55,284 bases of DNA from Betaproteobacteria bacterium. Lineage in GTDB: Bacteria > Pseudomonadota > Gammaproteobacteria > Burkholderiales > Burkholderiaceae_C. The translations under genes were made by a program, and so were the position numbers. The notes beneath the pieces are model-generated. The model ran no database searches, had not been told where the DNA came from, and worked only from the letters and a program-made list of their open reading frames with translations. Positions 19,479-28,818 of the stretch are shown here, in pieces. The stretch is taken from NCBI GenBank assembly GCA_009919175.1, contig RGCL01000013.1, forward strand, positions 1 to 55,284, given 5' to 3'. The number at the start of each line of letters is the position of its first letter. Position 1 is the stretch's first letter.

Positions 19479-20699
19479 ATGAGCATGACCCCCCATTTGC
19501 CGATCTACATGGATTACGGTGCCACCACACCGGTTGACCCCCGCGTGGTGGATGCCATGATTCCCTGGTTGCGCGAGCACTTTGGCAACCCGGCCTCGCG
19601 TTCACACGCATGGGGCTGGGAGGCTGAAGAAGCCGTCGAGCGAGCCCGCTGCCAGGTGGCCGACCTGATCGGCGCTGACCCGCGCGAAATTGTTTGGACC
19701 TCCGGTGCCACCGAATCCAACAATTTGGCGATCAAGGGGGCAGCTCATTTCTACAAGGACAAGGGCAAGCACCTCATCACAGTCAAGACCGAGCACAAAG
19801 CCGTGCTCGACACCATGCGCGAGCTGGAGCGTCAGGGCTTTGAGGTGACTTACCTTGATGTCCAATCCAACGGCCTCATTGACCTCGAGGCCTTCAAAAA
19901 GGCCCTGAGGCCTGACACCATCCTGGCCAGTGTCATGCTGGTCAACAACGAGATTGGTGTCATCCAGGACATCCCGACACTGGGCCAGATCTGCCGCGAG
20001 CGGGGCGTGATTCTTCACGTGGATGCAGCGCAGGCAACGGGCAAGATCGAGATTGACCTCAAGCAACTGCCCGTGGACCTCATGAGCCTGGCCTCCCACA
20101 AAACCTATGGCCCCAAAGGCATTGGCGCCCTGTATGTGCGACGCAAGCCCCGCGTGCGCCTGGAAGCCCAGATGCACGGTGGTGGACACGAGCGCGGCAT
20201 GCGCAGCGGCACATTGCCCACTCACCAGTGCGTGGGCATGGGCGAGGCCTTCCGCATCGCCCGCGAAGAAATGGCCCAGGATCGCGCCAAGGCCGAGGCC
20301 TTGCAAAAGCGCTTGCTCGACGGCCTCAAGGACATGGAGCAGGTGTTTGTGAATGGCGACCTCAAGGCGCGCGTTCCCCACAACCTCAACATCAGCTTCA
20401 ACTACGTTGAAGGCGAGTCCCTGATCATGGGCATCAAAGGCCTGGCGGTGTCCTCAGGGTCGGCTTGCACCTCGGCAAGTCTGGAGCCCAGCTATGTGCT
20501 GCGTGCCCTGGGCATGAGTGACGAACTCGCCCATTCAAGCCTTCGCATCACCATTGGGCGCTTCACCACCGAACACGACATCGATCAAGCCATTGAGATG
20601 ATTCGTCTCAATGTCAACAAGCTGCGCGACTTGAGTCCGCTGTGGGAGATGTACAAAGACGGCGTGGACTTGTCCACCATCCAGTGGGCAGCCCACTGA
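19479..20699 (+). CDS. iscS: Cysteine desulfurase
   Basis: 406 residues. It takes sulfur from cysteine with PLP and passes it as a persulfide to IscU and other acceptors. The N-terminus is [15 protein letters not shown]; the PLP lysine is in [14 protein letters not shown]; the catalytic cysteine is Cys330 in [14 protein letters not shown], in the long mobile loop of the IscS type rather than the short SufS loop. Second in the isc operon, 27 bases before iscU. Confidence 0.98.
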   Translation: MSMTPHLPIYMDYGATTPVDPRVVDAMIPWLREHFGNPASRSHAWGWEAEEAVERARCQVADLIGADPREIVWTSGATESNNLAIKGAAHFYKDKGKHLITVKTEHKAVLDTMRELERQGFEVTYLDVQSNGLIDLEAFKKALRPDTILASVMLVNNEIGVIQDIPTLGQICRERGVILHVDAAQATGKIEIDLKQLPVDLMSLASHKTYGPKGIGALYVRRKPRVRLEAQMHGGGHERGMRSGTLPTHQCVGMGEAFRIAREEMAQDRAKAEALQKRLLDGLKDMEQVFVNGDLKARVPHNLNISFNYVEGESLIMGIKGLAVSSGSACTSASLEPSYVLRALGMSDELAHSSLRITIGRFTTEHDIDQAIEMIRLNVNKLRDLSPLWEMYKDGVDLSTIQWAAH

Positions 20700-20726
20700 T
20701 CGACTGCATACCTTCGGAGAACCGGC

Positions 20727-21113
20727 ATGGCCTATTCAGACAAAGTCATTGATCACTATGAAAACCCCCGCAATGTCGGCTCCTTTGAAAAGGGCGACGA
20801 CTCGGTGGGCACGGGCATGGTGGGCGCACCTGCGTGTGGCGATGTCATGAAATTGCAAATCAAGGTCAACCCGCAAACGGGGGTGATTGAAGACGCGCGC
20901 TTCAAGACCTATGGCTGTGGCTCGGCGATTGCATCCTCTTCGCTGGTCACCGAATGGGTCAAGGGCAAGACCCTGGACGAGGCGGGCGCGTTGAAAAACG
21001 CCCAGATTGCTGAAGAACTGGCCTTGCCCCCCGTCAAGATCCATTGCTCCATCCTGGCTGAAGATGCCATCAAGGCAGCCATCGCCGACTACAAGAAAAA
21101 GCACGAGGCCTGA
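20727..21113 (+). CDS. iscU: Iron-sulfur cluster assembly scaffold
   Basis: 128 residues. It is the platform on which 2Fe-2S clusters are built from IscS sulfur. The conserved ligands are Cys37 (GAPACGD, with Asp39), Cys64 (YGCGSA) and His106-Cys107 ([10 protein letters not shown]). The LPPVK motif for HscA binding is present just before the last ligands (102-104). GGAGA precedes the ATG. Operon position is canonical. Confidence 0.98.
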   Translation: MAYSDKVIDHYENPRNVGSFEKGDDSVGTGMVGAPACGDVMKLQIKVNPQTGVIEDARFKTYGCGSAIASSSLVTEWVKGKTLDEAGALKNAQIAEELALPPVKIHCSILAEDAIKAAIADYKKKHEA

Positions 21114-21133
21114 CCCCGCATCCGAGCTCAACC

Positions 21134-21457
21134 ATGGCCATTTCCATCACACCCGCCGCTGCAAGGCACGTCACCAAATACATTGCCAAACGGGGCAAGG
21201 GTGTGGGTGTGCGCCTCGGTGTCAAGACCACGGGCTGTTCAGGCCTGGCCTACCAGCTTGAATACGTCGACGAGTCTGCCGCCGAAGACCTGGTGTTTGA
21301 GTCTGAGGGCGTCAAGATCCACATTGATCCCAAAAGCCTGGTGTACCTCGATGGGACCGAGCTCGATTTCGTGCGCGAGGGCCTCAACGAGGGGTTCCGG
21401 TTCAACAACCCCAACGAACGCGATCGCTGTGGTTGTGGTGAATCTTTCCGCGTGTGA
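21134..21457 (+). CDS. iscA: A-type Fe-S carrier
   Basis: 107 residues with the three canonical cysteines: Cys35 (TTGCSGLAY) and Cys99/Cys101 (RCGCGESF) at the C-terminus. A-type carriers take clusters from IscU to 4Fe-4S targets. The stop codon overlaps the hscB start (TGATG). Confidence 0.97.
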   Translation: MAISITPAAARHVTKYIAKRGKGVGVRLGVKTTGCSGLAYQLEYVDESAAEDLVFESEGVKIHIDPKSLVYLDGTELDFVREGLNEGFRFNNPNERDRCGCGESFRV

Positions 21458-22002
21458 TGTCTGAGCGTGCGCCTACCCTGCCAGCCCAGTTGGCGGCAGA
21501 TGATTTTGAGTTGTTTCAGCTGCCCAGGCGCTTTGCCCTCGATGCCCATGAACTGACCCAGCGCTGGAAAGAGCTACAGCATTGGGCGCATCCGGATCGC
21601 CACGCTGCCCAAACCAGCCAGGCGCAGCGCTTGGCCACGCAATGGTCGGTGCGCATCAATGAGGCCTACCAGCGCCTCAAGCACCCCACTTCGCGAGCAG
21701 CCTATTTGTGTGAACTCGCCGGCCACCCGGTCCAGGCGCATTCAAACACCCAGATGTCCCCTGACTTTCTGATTCAGCAAATGCAGTGGCGTGAGTCGCT
21801 TGAAGAGGCGACCGATGCGCTGACCGTGCAGAACCTGCGGGACGACGTGGTGGCGGCTCGCCAGAGCGAGAGTGCGACCTGCGAGAATGCCATCGACGAC
21901 ATGCAGAACTGGCCAGCGGCGGTGGAGTCGGTGCGCCGAATGCTCTTCATGCAGCGATTCGAGGCCGACATCGACCGTCGACTCGACCAACTTGACGACT
22001 GA
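21457..22002 (+). CDS. hscB: J-domain co-chaperone HscB
   Basis: 181 residues from ATG 21457, overlapping the iscA stop by one base. The N-terminal J domain includes [15 protein letters not shown] and the HPD motif in HWAHPDRH, which activates the HscA ATPase. The C-terminal helical domain binds IscU. It delivers IscU to HscA for cluster release. Confidence 0.95.
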   Translation: MSERAPTLPAQLAADDFELFQLPRRFALDAHELTQRWKELQHWAHPDRHAAQTSQAQRLATQWSVRINEAYQRLKHPTSRAAYLCELAGHPVQAHSNTQMSPDFLIQQMQWRESLEEATDALTVQNLRDDVVAARQSESATCENAIDDMQNWPAAVESVRRMLFMQRFEADIDRRLDQLDD

Positions 22003-22013
22003 GTACTTCATTC

Positions 22014-23870
22014 ATGGCATTGCTTCAAATTGCCGAGCCCGGCCAAGCGACCGCACCCCATCAACACCGGTGGGCTGTTGGCATTGACCTGGGCACCACG
22101 CATTCTTTGGTGGCTGTGGTCCGCCACGGTGTCGCCGAGTGCCTGCCCGACGATCAAGGGCGGGTGATCCTGCCATCGGTTGTTAGGTATTTGGGGCAAG
22201 GGCGACGGCAAATTGGGGCAGAGGCGCTGGCCAATCAGGCCATCGATCCCGCCAACACCATTTCCTCGGTCAAGCGCCTCATGGGGCGAGGCCACGCCGA
22301 GATCAAAGCCAAACAGGCCTTGCCTTACGAATTGATGCCCGCCGAAGGCTCGGTGCGCATCCGGACGGTGGAGGGCGAGAAGTCCCCAGTCGAGGTGAGC
22401 GCAGAAATTTTGGCCACACTGAGATACCGCGCGGAAGACTCATTGGCCGACGACCTCTTTGGAGCGGTCATCACCGTGCCGGCCTATTTCGATGATGCAC
22501 AACGCCAGGCCACCAAAGACGCGGCGCGCCTCGCCGGCATTGAAGTCTTGCGCTTGCTCAATGAGCCCACCGCTGCGGCCATTGCCTATGGCCTGGAAAA
22601 CGGCAGCGAGGGACTTTATGCGGTCTACGACCTCGGCGGTGGCACCTTCGATGTGTCCATCCTGCGTCTGAGCGAAGGGGTGTTTGAAGTCGTCGCCACC
22701 GGTGGCGACTCTGCTCTGGGCGGAGACGATTACGACCATGCCCTGGCCAATTGGGTCATGGCCGAGTTGGGCATCACCGACCTCAATGGTCAAGACAGGG
22801 CCGTGCTGTTGCGCGAGGCTCGCCGCACCAAGGAGTCCCTGTCCGAGCACTTGCATGTGGACTTGCAGATGAGTGTGAATGGCAAGCCCCACCGCATCGC
22901 CGTGAGCCGTTCACAGTTTGAACACATCACGCGCGAGCTCACCGATCAAACCATGAAAGTGCTTCGCAAAACCATGCGCGACGCCGCCGTGACCGCAGCC
23001 GACCTCAAGGGCGTGGTGCTGGTGGGCGGTTCAACCCGCATGCCTCAAATCCGCGACGCCATCTCGCAATTCACTGGCCAAGCCCCGCTCACCGACCTCA
23101 ATCCCGACGAGGTGGTCGCACTGGGTGCGGCGCGCCAAGCCCATCAATTGGCAGGCCATGCCGATGAACAGGCCATGCTGCTGCTCGACGTGATTCCACT
23201 CTCACTTGGGCTTGAAACCATGGGTGGATTGGTGGAGCGCATCATCCCGCGCAACCAAACTATTCCGACTGCGATGGCGCAAGACTTCACCACCTACCAG
23301 GACGGCCAAACCGCCTTGGCCATTCATGTGGTTCAGGGCGAGCGAGACCTGGTGCAAGACTGCCGCAGTCTGGCCCGGTTTGAATTGCGAGGCATCCCGC
23401 CCATGCCAGCAGGGGCAGCGCGCATCCGCGTGACCTTCACCGTGGACGCTGACGGCTTGCTGTCGGTCAACGCCACCGAACAAGTCAGCGGCGTGGCCTC
23501 TGACATCACCGTCAAACCCTCGTATGGGCTTTCTGACGACGACATCACCCGCATGCTCCAGGACGGGTTCGAGCGCGCCGGACAAGACAAGGACGCCAGG
23601 GCATTGCAAGAGGCGAGGGTGGACGCGGACCGCATGCTGTTGGCCACCCAATCGGCCTTGCAGGCTGACGGTGACCTGCTCAATGCGCAAGAGCGCGGCA
23701 CCATTGACACCCTGATGGACGAGTTGCGCGCTGCCATGTCCAGCCAGGATCCCGCGCACATTGAAAAGACCACCAAGGCCCTCGCCGATGGCACAGAAGC
23801 CTTCGCCGCGACCCGCATGAATCGCAGCATCCAGCAAGCCCTCAAGGGTCAACACATCGAGACTTTGTGA
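22014..23870 (+). CDS. hscA: Hsp70-type Fe-S chaperone HscA
   Basis: 618 residues, the normal HscA length. The actin-like ATPase domain has [46 protein letters not shown] and [13 protein letters not shown]. The substrate-binding domain begins after about residue 385 ([17 protein letters not shown]) and recognises the LPPVK segment of IscU. It drives cluster transfer together with HscB. The gene lies 11 bases after hscB. Confidence 0.97.
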   Translation: MALLQIAEPGQATAPHQHRWAVGIDLGTTHSLVAVVRHGVAECLPDDQGRVILPSVVRYLGQGRRQIGAEALANQAIDPANTISSVKRLMGRGHAEIKAKQALPYELMPAEGSVRIRTVEGEKSPVEVSAEILATLRYRAEDSLADDLFGAVITVPAYFDDAQRQATKDAARLAGIEVLRLLNEPTAAAIAYGLENGSEGLYAVYDLGGGTFDVSILRLSEGVFEVVATGGDSALGGDDYDHALANWVMAELGITDLNGQDRAVLLREARRTKESLSEHLHVDLQMSVNGKPHRIAVSRSQFEHITRELTDQTMKVLRKTMRDAAVTAADLKGVVLVGGSTRMPQIRDAISQFTGQAPLTDLNPDEVVALGAARQAHQLAGHADEQAMLLLDVIPLSLGLETMGGLVERIIPRNQTIPTAMAQDFTTYQDGQTALAIHVVQGERDLVQDCRSLARFELRGIPPMPAGAARIRVTFTVDADGLLSVNATEQVSGVASDITVKPSYGLSDDDITRMLQDGFERAGQDKDARALQEARVDADRMLLATQSALQADGDLLNAQERGTIDTLMDELRAAMSSQDPAHIEKTTKALADGTEAFAATRMNRSIQQALKGQHIETL

Positions 23871-23872
23871 CC

Positions 23873-24211
23873 ATGCCCGTCATTCGCGTACTTCCCCATC
23901 CCGACTTATGCCCCGAAGGCAAAACCTTTGAGGCGCTGCAAGGTGACGTGCTTTGCGAAGCCTTGCTCGATCAACAGATTTCCATCGAGCACGCCTGCGA
24001 CATGAGCTGCGCGTGCACCACCTGCCACGTCATCGTGCGCGAAGGTTTTCGCAGCCTGACCGAAGCCACCGAAGAAGAGGATGACCTGCTCGACAAGGCC
24101 TGGGGTTTGACCTCGGTTTCCCGTTTGTCGTGCCAAGTTAAATTGGGCGCAACCGACTTGGTGGTGGAATTGCCTCGCTACACCATCAATCACGCCAAAG
24201 AGAATCACTGA
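23873..24211 (+). CDS. fdx: ISC-type 2Fe-2S ferredoxin
   Basis: 112 residues from ATG 23873, two bases after the hscA stop. Ligands follow the adrenodoxin pattern: Cys42, Cys48, Cys51 (EHACDMSCACTTC) and Cys87 (RLSCQVK). It supplies electrons to cluster assembly. No IscX gene follows; the next gene is dnaQ, 11 bases on. Confidence 0.97.
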   Translation: MPVIRVLPHPDLCPEGKTFEALQGDVLCEALLDQQISIEHACDMSCACTTCHVIVREGFRSLTEATEEEDDLLDKAWGLTSVSRLSCQVKLGATDLVVELPRYTINHAKENH

Positions 24212-24222
24212 CAAGGTCAGCC

Positions 24223-24957
24223 ATGCGCCAAATTGTGTTGGATACCGAAACCACAGGCCTGTCGCCTGCAGCGGGGGATCGCATCATTGAAATCGGTTGT
24301 GTCGAATTGCTCAACCGGCGCCTTACGGGCAACAACTTGCACCTCTACCTCAACCCCGAGCGCGAAAGCCACGAAGACGCCTTGAAGGTTCACGGCCTCA
24401 CCTCCGAGTTCTTGCAAGACAAACCCAAATTCGACCAGATCGCCCAGCAGCTCCTGGACTACGTCCAGGGGGCAGAGGTCATCATCCATAACGCGCCCTT
24501 TGACGTGGGCTTTCTCGATGCGGAGCTGGAGCGATTGGGCCAAGGCCCGTTTGCCAAACACATCGCTGGCGTGGTTGATAGCCTGGCCATGGCCAAGCAA
24601 TTGTTCCCCGGTAAACGCAATTCGCTGGATGCACTGTGCGACCGTATGGGCGTGGACAACTCCGCGCGCACCTTGCACGGCGCGTTGCTGGATGCGGAGT
24701 TGCTGGCCGATGTGTACCTGGCCTTGACTCGGGGGCAGGAACTCTTGATCGAGGACAGCCACCTCGCGTCGAGCGCCCAGGCCAACCGCATGGATTTGCG
24801 GGGCATGCGTTTCAAGGTGCTTCAGCCGACCGAGCAGGAGCTGGCCGCCCATGACAAGCTGCTGGCCGAGTTGGACAAAGCCAGTGGCGGCAAAACGCTC
24901 TGGCGCCAGCTTGAAGCCCGGCAAGCTGGCGATTTGCCTCCCAGCGCTGTGGCATAA
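24223..24957 (+). CDS. dnaQ: DNA polymerase III epsilon subunit (3'-5' proofreading exonuclease)
   Basis: 244 residues. All DEDDh exonuclease motifs are present: DTETTG (Asp7, Glu9), HNAPFDVGFLD (Exo II) and HGALLDAELLADVY (Exo III His/Asp). The C-terminal ~60 residues should bind the alpha subunit. It starts 11 bases after fdx with no visible terminator between, so it probably shares isc transcripts. A tRNA gene follows 20 bases downstream. Confidence 0.95.
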   Translation: MRQIVLDTETTGLSPAAGDRIIEIGCVELLNRRLTGNNLHLYLNPERESHEDALKVHGLTSEFLQDKPKFDQIAQQLLDYVQGAEVIIHNAPFDVGFLDAELERLGQGPFAKHIAGVVDSLAMAKQLFPGKRNSLDALCDRMGVDNSARTLHGALLDAELLADVYLALTRGQELLIEDSHLASSAQANRMDLRGMRFKVLQPTEQELAAHDKLLAELDKASGGKTLWRQLEARQAGDLPPSAVA

Positions 24958-24977
24958 TTTCGCCTGTCGAAAGACAC

Positions 24978-25052
24978 GGGTGATTAGCTCAGCGGTAGAG
25001 CACTGCCTTCACACGGCAGGGGTCACATGTTCGATCCATGTATCACCCACCA
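24978..25052 (+). tRNA. tRNA-Val (anticodon CAC)
   Basis: The acceptor stem pairs GGGTGAT with ATCACCC, followed by A and encoded CCA. The anticodon stem CTGCC/GGCAG encloses TTCACAC, giving anticodon CAC for GUG codons. D arm (TTAGCTCAGCGGTAGAG) and T arm (ACATGTTCGATCCATGT) are intact. Confidence 0.96.
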
Positions 25053-25060
25053 ATTCAATC

Positions 25061-25094
25061 AACAACTTAGCCTCCAATCGGAGGCTAAGTTGTT
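25061..25094. terminator. Strong hairpin, probable terminator after dnaQ/tRNA-Val
   Basis: AACAACTTAGCCTCC and its exact reverse complement form a 15-bp perfect stem around the loop AATC, ending in TTGTTT. The T tract is short on the plus strand. It lies between tRNA-Val and the convergent tctC gene, so it may serve both strands. Confidence 0.75.
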
Positions 25095-25188
25095 TCTGGG
25101 TATGAAAAAAATATGAAAATCCAGCTTGGTGATGGCTCAAAAACCGGGGTGGTGAACTTTCTATTCCAGAGACCTGCGGGCTGGGTCA

Positions 25189-26202
25189 TCACTCCATGGC
25201 GGTGAAGCCCGTGGCTTTGACAATGCCTTGCCAGCGGCCACGCTCACGGCTCAGTCGCTCATTGAATTCGGTCGACGCTTCTGCGGAGACATCAAACCCC
25301 CAATCCCGAATCGGGGTCTGCAAGTCCTTGGTCTTGAGGGCAGCTTGCAGGCCCGCATTCAACCGTGCAACAGCATCAGCAGGCGTCTTGGACGGTACAT
25401 AAACGCCCAGGCCATCTTCAACGACGAGGTCTTTAAAGCCCAGCTCGGTGAACGTTGGGACGTCCGGGAACATGGTGGTCCGTCGAGCCGATGAAACCGC
25501 CAGGGCTCTGGCTTTGCCAGCCTGAACCATGGCAATGCCATCTGAGGTTGAGCCAAAAGCCACTGGTACTTGTCCAGCCACCAGATCCTGAATGGCTGGT
25601 GCGCCCCCTTTGTAATGGACTGGCTCCAGATCAAGCCCCGCCGCCTTAGCAAACATGGCACCCGTGAAGTGCGGGGTTGCGCCGGCTGCCGGGGTGGCAT
25701 AAACCAGGTTTTTGGGGTTGGACTTGGCCCATTCCACGTAGTCCTTGATGGTCTTCACACTCGCGGGCACGCCAGGGCCAACATACATGACCAGCGACAT
25801 GCTGATCAGCCGGGTCACGGGCGTGAAGTCTTTGGCCGGGTCGTAGCGGAGTTCCTTGTAAACATGCGGGTAAAGGAACATCGTGGCATCGGGCACCAGC
25901 ACCATGGTGGTGCCATCGGGCGGGGAGTTCTTCACGTATTCGATGGCGATGCGTGCGCCTGCGCCGATCCGGTTCTCCACCACCATAGACGGGGCAACGA
26001 CACCACGCAGTTTGTCGGCTGCCAAGCGGGCAAGTCCATCGGCAGCGCCACCCGCAGCGAACCCAACAACGATACGACCCACGCTACTTTGCGCCCACGC
26101 GCCACCTGCCAACGGCAACATCGCGCCAGCCGCCAGCAAGCTGCGGCGGCTCAGTTTCCCAGTTGTGGGTTCCATATCGCTTTTCATGTTTACTTGATTC
26201 AT
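25189..26202 (-). CDS. Bug/TctC-family periplasmic solute receptor (first of three)
   Basis: 337 residues with a Tat-type leader (SRRSLLAAGAMLPLAGGAWAQ). Bug proteins bind carboxylates and other small ligands, with or without a TctAB membrane partner. Family motifs are IVVGFAAGGAADGLAR, VVENRIGAGARIAIEYV and VYVPSKTPADAVARLN. No TctA or TctB gene is in the window. AAGGAG sits about 7 bases before ATG 26202, which overlaps the stop of the dehydrogenase gene by four bases, so it is the last gene of a three-gene minus-strand operon. Confidence 0.9.
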   Translation of the reverse strand: MNQVNMKSDMEPTTGKLSRRSLLAAGAMLPLAGGAWAQSSVGRIVVGFAAGGAADGLARLAADKLRGVVAPSMVVENRIGAGARIAIEYVKNSPPDGTTMVLVPDATMFLYPHVYKELRYDPAKDFTPVTRLISMSLVMYVGPGVPASVKTIKDYVEWAKSNPKNLVYATPAAGATPHFTGAMFAKAAGLDLEPVHYKGGAPAIQDLVAGQVPVAFGSTSDGIAMVQAGKARALAVSSARRTTMFPDVPTFTELGFKDLVVEDGLGVYVPSKTPADAVARLNAGLQAALKTKDLQTPIRDWGFDVSAEASTEFNERLSRERGRWQGIVKATGFTAME

Positions 26203-27116
26203 GGTTTGTCTCCTTGGTTAGTTTGCATGACCGAATTGACCCAGCGCGCCATCTCGGTGTGATCGCGTCCTGGCCCCAATAGCTGCTGCGCCGCCTTCCA
26301 CATCCGCAAGCATTCATCCATGAAAACCGAATGAACGTCTGCGTCACGGGCCACGCCGGCGGCGATGCCGAGGTCCTTGACCATGAGGTCAAGGGAGAAG
26401 CCCGATCCAAAGCTTTCCGAGAGGATGAATTGCTTGAGCTTGTGCTCGGTAGTGTTGTTCTTTCCAGTGGAGCCGTTGAGCACCTCGGCAATGACCTCAG
26501 GCTGCAAGCCAAAGTGACGTCCCACATTGACTGCTTCGCAAGTGGCCACCAGGCCAACTGCCGAAACAAAGTTGTTCAGCGATTTCATGGCCTGGCCACT
26601 CCCAAGCCTGCCCGTCGCATAAATTTTGTTGCCGAGGACCGACAGCATCGGCCGGGCGCGTTCAACGGCCAATGCCTTTCCACCCACCATGATGGTGAGC
26701 TCGCCAGTGCGCGCACGCGGTACACCGCCTGATACAGGCGCATCCACCATGTCGATACCGGTAGCTTTCAGATTAAGTCCCAGAATTGCCGTCCCGCCAG
26801 GCTCACAGGACCCCATGTCGATCAAGAGACTCCCATGGGGCATTCGGCTAGCTAGGCCTTGCTCAACCACGACTTTCTGTACCGTCTTGCCGTCGGGCAG
26901 CATCAGGATCACGGCGTCAACGCCTGCACCCAGTTCAGCCACCGAGGCCAGAGCCACACCACCAGTTTCTGCAGCCAGCTCTTGGGCAACCAAGGGGCGG
27001 GCGTCCACCAGATGCAAGCGATAGCCTGCCGCAGCCAGGCGCATGGCCATGGGGTGCCCCATGTTGCCAAGGCCCACAAAGCCGATGAGGCTTCCTGGTG
27101 TCAAGGGTTTGCCCAT
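26199..27116 (-). CDS. Beta-hydroxyacid dehydrogenase (3-hydroxyisobutyrate/tartronate semialdehyde type)
   Basis: 305 residues. The N-terminal Rossmann motif IGFVGLGNMGHPMAMRLAAAGY binds NAD(P), followed by DAPVSGGVPRARTG (substrate loop) and the catalytic-lysine segment GSGQAMKSLNNFV. The family oxidises beta-hydroxyacids or reduces semialdehydes. Exact substrate is not visible. It starts one base after the stop of the carboxymuconolactone decarboxylase-like gene. Confidence 0.88.
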   Translation of the reverse strand: MGKPLTPGSLIGFVGLGNMGHPMAMRLAAAGYRLHLVDARPLVAQELAAETGGVALASVAELGAGVDAVILMLPDGKTVQKVVVEQGLASRMPHGSLLIDMGSCEPGGTAILGLNLKATGIDMVDAPVSGGVPRARTGELTIMVGGKALAVERARPMLSVLGNKIYATGRLGSGQAMKSLNNFVSAVGLVATCEAVNVGRHFGLQPEVIAEVLNGSTGKNNTTEHKLKQFILSESFGSGFSLDLMVKDLGIAAGVARDADVHSVFMDECLRMWKAAQQLLGPGRDHTEMARWVNSVMQTNQGDKP

Positions 27117-27117
27117 T

Positions 27118-27495
27118 TCAGACCCCTTCTTCCTTCAGCACGGTCGCCGCGACCCGAAAGGCATCAATGGCTGCTGGCACGCCACAGTAAATGGCTACCT
27201 GCATCAGCACCGCGCGGATCTCGTCTTTGCTGCAACCATTGCGAAGCGCGCCGCGTACGTGCAACTGCAATTCGTGGGGCCGATTGAGCGCACTGATCAT
27301 GGCGAGGTTGATCAAGCTGCGGGTACGGCGGGGGAGGTCGGGCTGAGTCCAGATTTCGCCCCAGCAGTATTCGGTCACCAGCTCTTGCAAGGGGCGATTG
27401 AAGTCGTCGGCGTTGGCCAGTGACTGGTCCACATATTCGGACCCCAAAACCTCTCGGCGTACGGCAAGCCCTTTTTCGAATCGTTCTTTGTTCAC
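27118..27495 (-). CDS. Carboxymuconolactone decarboxylase-family protein
   Basis: 125 residues from GTG 27495, the usual size of PcaC-like proteins; longer upstream extensions lack family similarity. Matching segments are KGLAVRREVLGSEYVD, EYCWGEIWTQPDLPRRTRSL and HVRGALRNGCSKDEIRAVL. The C-x6-C/H redox motif of AhpD relatives is not evident, so a decarboxylase or lactone-processing role is more likely than peroxidase. True PcaC would act on 4-carboxymuconolactone, but no other pca gene is present. Confidence 0.82.
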   Translation of the reverse strand: MNKERFEKGLAVRREVLGSEYVDQSLANADDFNRPLQELVTEYCWGEIWTQPDLPRRTRSLINLAMISALNRPHELQLHVRGALRNGCSKDEIRAVLMQVAIYCGVPAAIDAFRVAATVLKEEGV

Positions 27496-27547
27496 AGGTG
27501 TCTCACTTTTGATTTGGGTCGTGACGACTATATTGCGATCTTTCGGG

Positions 27548-27590
27548 ATGTCAATGTGCTCGTAATCCCGTAATACAATTCCATTGACAT
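27548..27590. promoter_or_regulatory. Inverted repeat in the divergent catabolic promoter region
   Basis: ATGTCAATG (27548-27556) and its exact reverse complement CATTGACAT (27582-27590) are centred 34 bases apart, about three helical turns. The right half covers the candidate -35 element of the rightward promoter. It is a plausible operator for the GntR regulator encoded at 29608; binding is inferred. Confidence 0.45.
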
Positions 27591-27612
27591 GTCGGGTTCT
27601 GGGTGAAAAAAT
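27584..27612 (+). promoter_or_regulatory. Candidate sigma-70 promoter for the rightward catabolic operon
   Basis: TTGACA (27584-27589) and AAAAAT (27607-27612) are spaced by 17 bases, 39 bases before ATG 27652. The -35 is a perfect match and the -10 matches 4 of 6. Confidence 0.4.
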
Positions 27613-27651
27613 TTGCTGCAATACGTGCATCACAACGAACCCAACCAGACC

Positions 27652-28818
27652 ATGGAAACCAGAATCAAAAAGGCATCGCAGGAATTTCCCATCCAGGGTA
27701 TCTGCGCAGTAGGCTTTGAGCCTGTCCGTGCGGCATTCGAGCAGAACTTCGTCCTTGAGGACGAAGTTGGTGCCTCTGTCAGCGTGGTGATTGACGGCCA
27801 CACCGTCGTGGACCTGTGGGGCGGCTGGCAAGACCGCGCAGCCACACGCCCCTGGGAGAAAGACACCATCGTTTGCATGATGTCGGTGGCAAAGGCAGTG
27901 TCTGCCACGTGTTTGCACATGCTGGTAGACCGGGGGCAGGTCAAGCTCGATGTGCCCGTGGCCAACTACTGGCCAGAGTTCGCGCAAAACGGCAAAGAGC
28001 GCGTGCTGGTTCGCCACGTCCTGGACCACACCGCAGGCTTGCCAATCTTGACCGATCGCCTGCACCCAGAGGCCATGTTTGATCACGCCCTGATGGTGGA
28101 TGCGCTGGCTAAACAGGCGCCGTTATGGGAGCCAGGCAAGCAGGCGGCCTACCATGTTCACAACCAGGGTTTCCTGATTGACGAGATCGTTCGACGCGTG
28201 GATGGGCGCACCTTGCCCAACTTCCTGAGACAGGAGGTGACGGGGCCGCTCCAGCTGGACTATCAATTTGGCCTGTCGTTGGCCGACCAGGCGCGTTGTG
28301 CCGATTTCATCCAGGCCACCGAGGGCACAATCTTCGCCGCTCGCAATGGGGATCCCGCCAAGATCGTCTCCCGTGCGTGGGACCAATTACCCGATCCACT
28401 CGACCTCAATTCCCGCCAGTGGCGTGAAGCGACCATCACCAGCGCCAGCGGCCACGGCAATGCGCGTGCCATCGCTCGGCTCTACGGGGCGCTCGCACGT
28501 GGCGGTGAGCTCGATGGCGTGCGACTGATGTCAAGCGCCACCATCGATCAGGCGATCACCGAACAACACAACATGGTGGAGGCCATGATGCAACGCCCCT
28601 ATCACCAGGCATTGGGGTTCTTGTTGACCTCCGAGCCCATCGTGTGGATGGGGCCGGGTCTGCGATCTTTTGGTCACCATGGGGTGGGGGGATCGATTGG
28701 CTTGGGCGATCCCGAGGCAAAGCTCGGTTTCAGCTACGCCATGAACAACATGCACATGCGTCCTGACAATGGCCCGCGTGCCCGCCGACTGATTGAGGCG
28801 GTCTACCAATGTCTGTGA
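27652..28818 (+). CDS. Serine esterase/beta-lactamase-fold hydrolase (family VIII esterase type)
   Basis: 388 residues from ATG 27652. The class C beta-lactamase fold is shown by SVAK (nucleophile Ser78, Lys81), the tyrosine in AYHVHN (about 167) and a C-terminal HHGVGGS in place of KTG. VIDGHTVVDLWGGW near the start is typical of EstB-like esterases. No signal peptide, so it is cytoplasmic and more likely to hydrolyse esters or lactones than to give drug resistance. It overlaps the following SDR gene by 10 bases. Confidence 0.85.
   Translation: METRIKKASQEFPIQGICAVGFEPVRAAFEQNFVLEDEVGASVSVVIDGHTVVDLWGGWQDRAATRPWEKDTIVCMMSVAKAVSATCLHMLVDRGQVKLDVPVANYWPEFAQNGKERVLVRHVLDHTAGLPILTDRLHPEAMFDHALMVDALAKQAPLWEPGKQAAYHVHNQGFLIDEIVRRVDGRTLPNFLRQEVTGPLQLDYQFGLSLADQARCADFIQATEGTIFAARNGDPAKIVSRAWDQLPDPLDLNSRQWREATITSASGHGNARAIARLYGALARGGELDGVRLMSSATIDQAITEQHNMVEAMMQRPYHQALGFLLTSEPIVWMGPGLRSFGHHGVGGSIGLGDPEAKLGFSYAMNNMHMRPDNGPRARRLIEAVYQCL

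Noticed and set aside
24978-25052. tRNA-Val as an attachment site of an integrated element covering the accessory region
   Set aside because: No integrase gene is present and I found no direct repeat of the tRNA 3' end further right in the window.
27652-28818. Beta-lactamase antibiotic resistance gene
   Set aside because: The fold is class C-like, but there is no signal peptide, the KTG motif is replaced, and it sits in a catabolic operon; an esterase is more likely.
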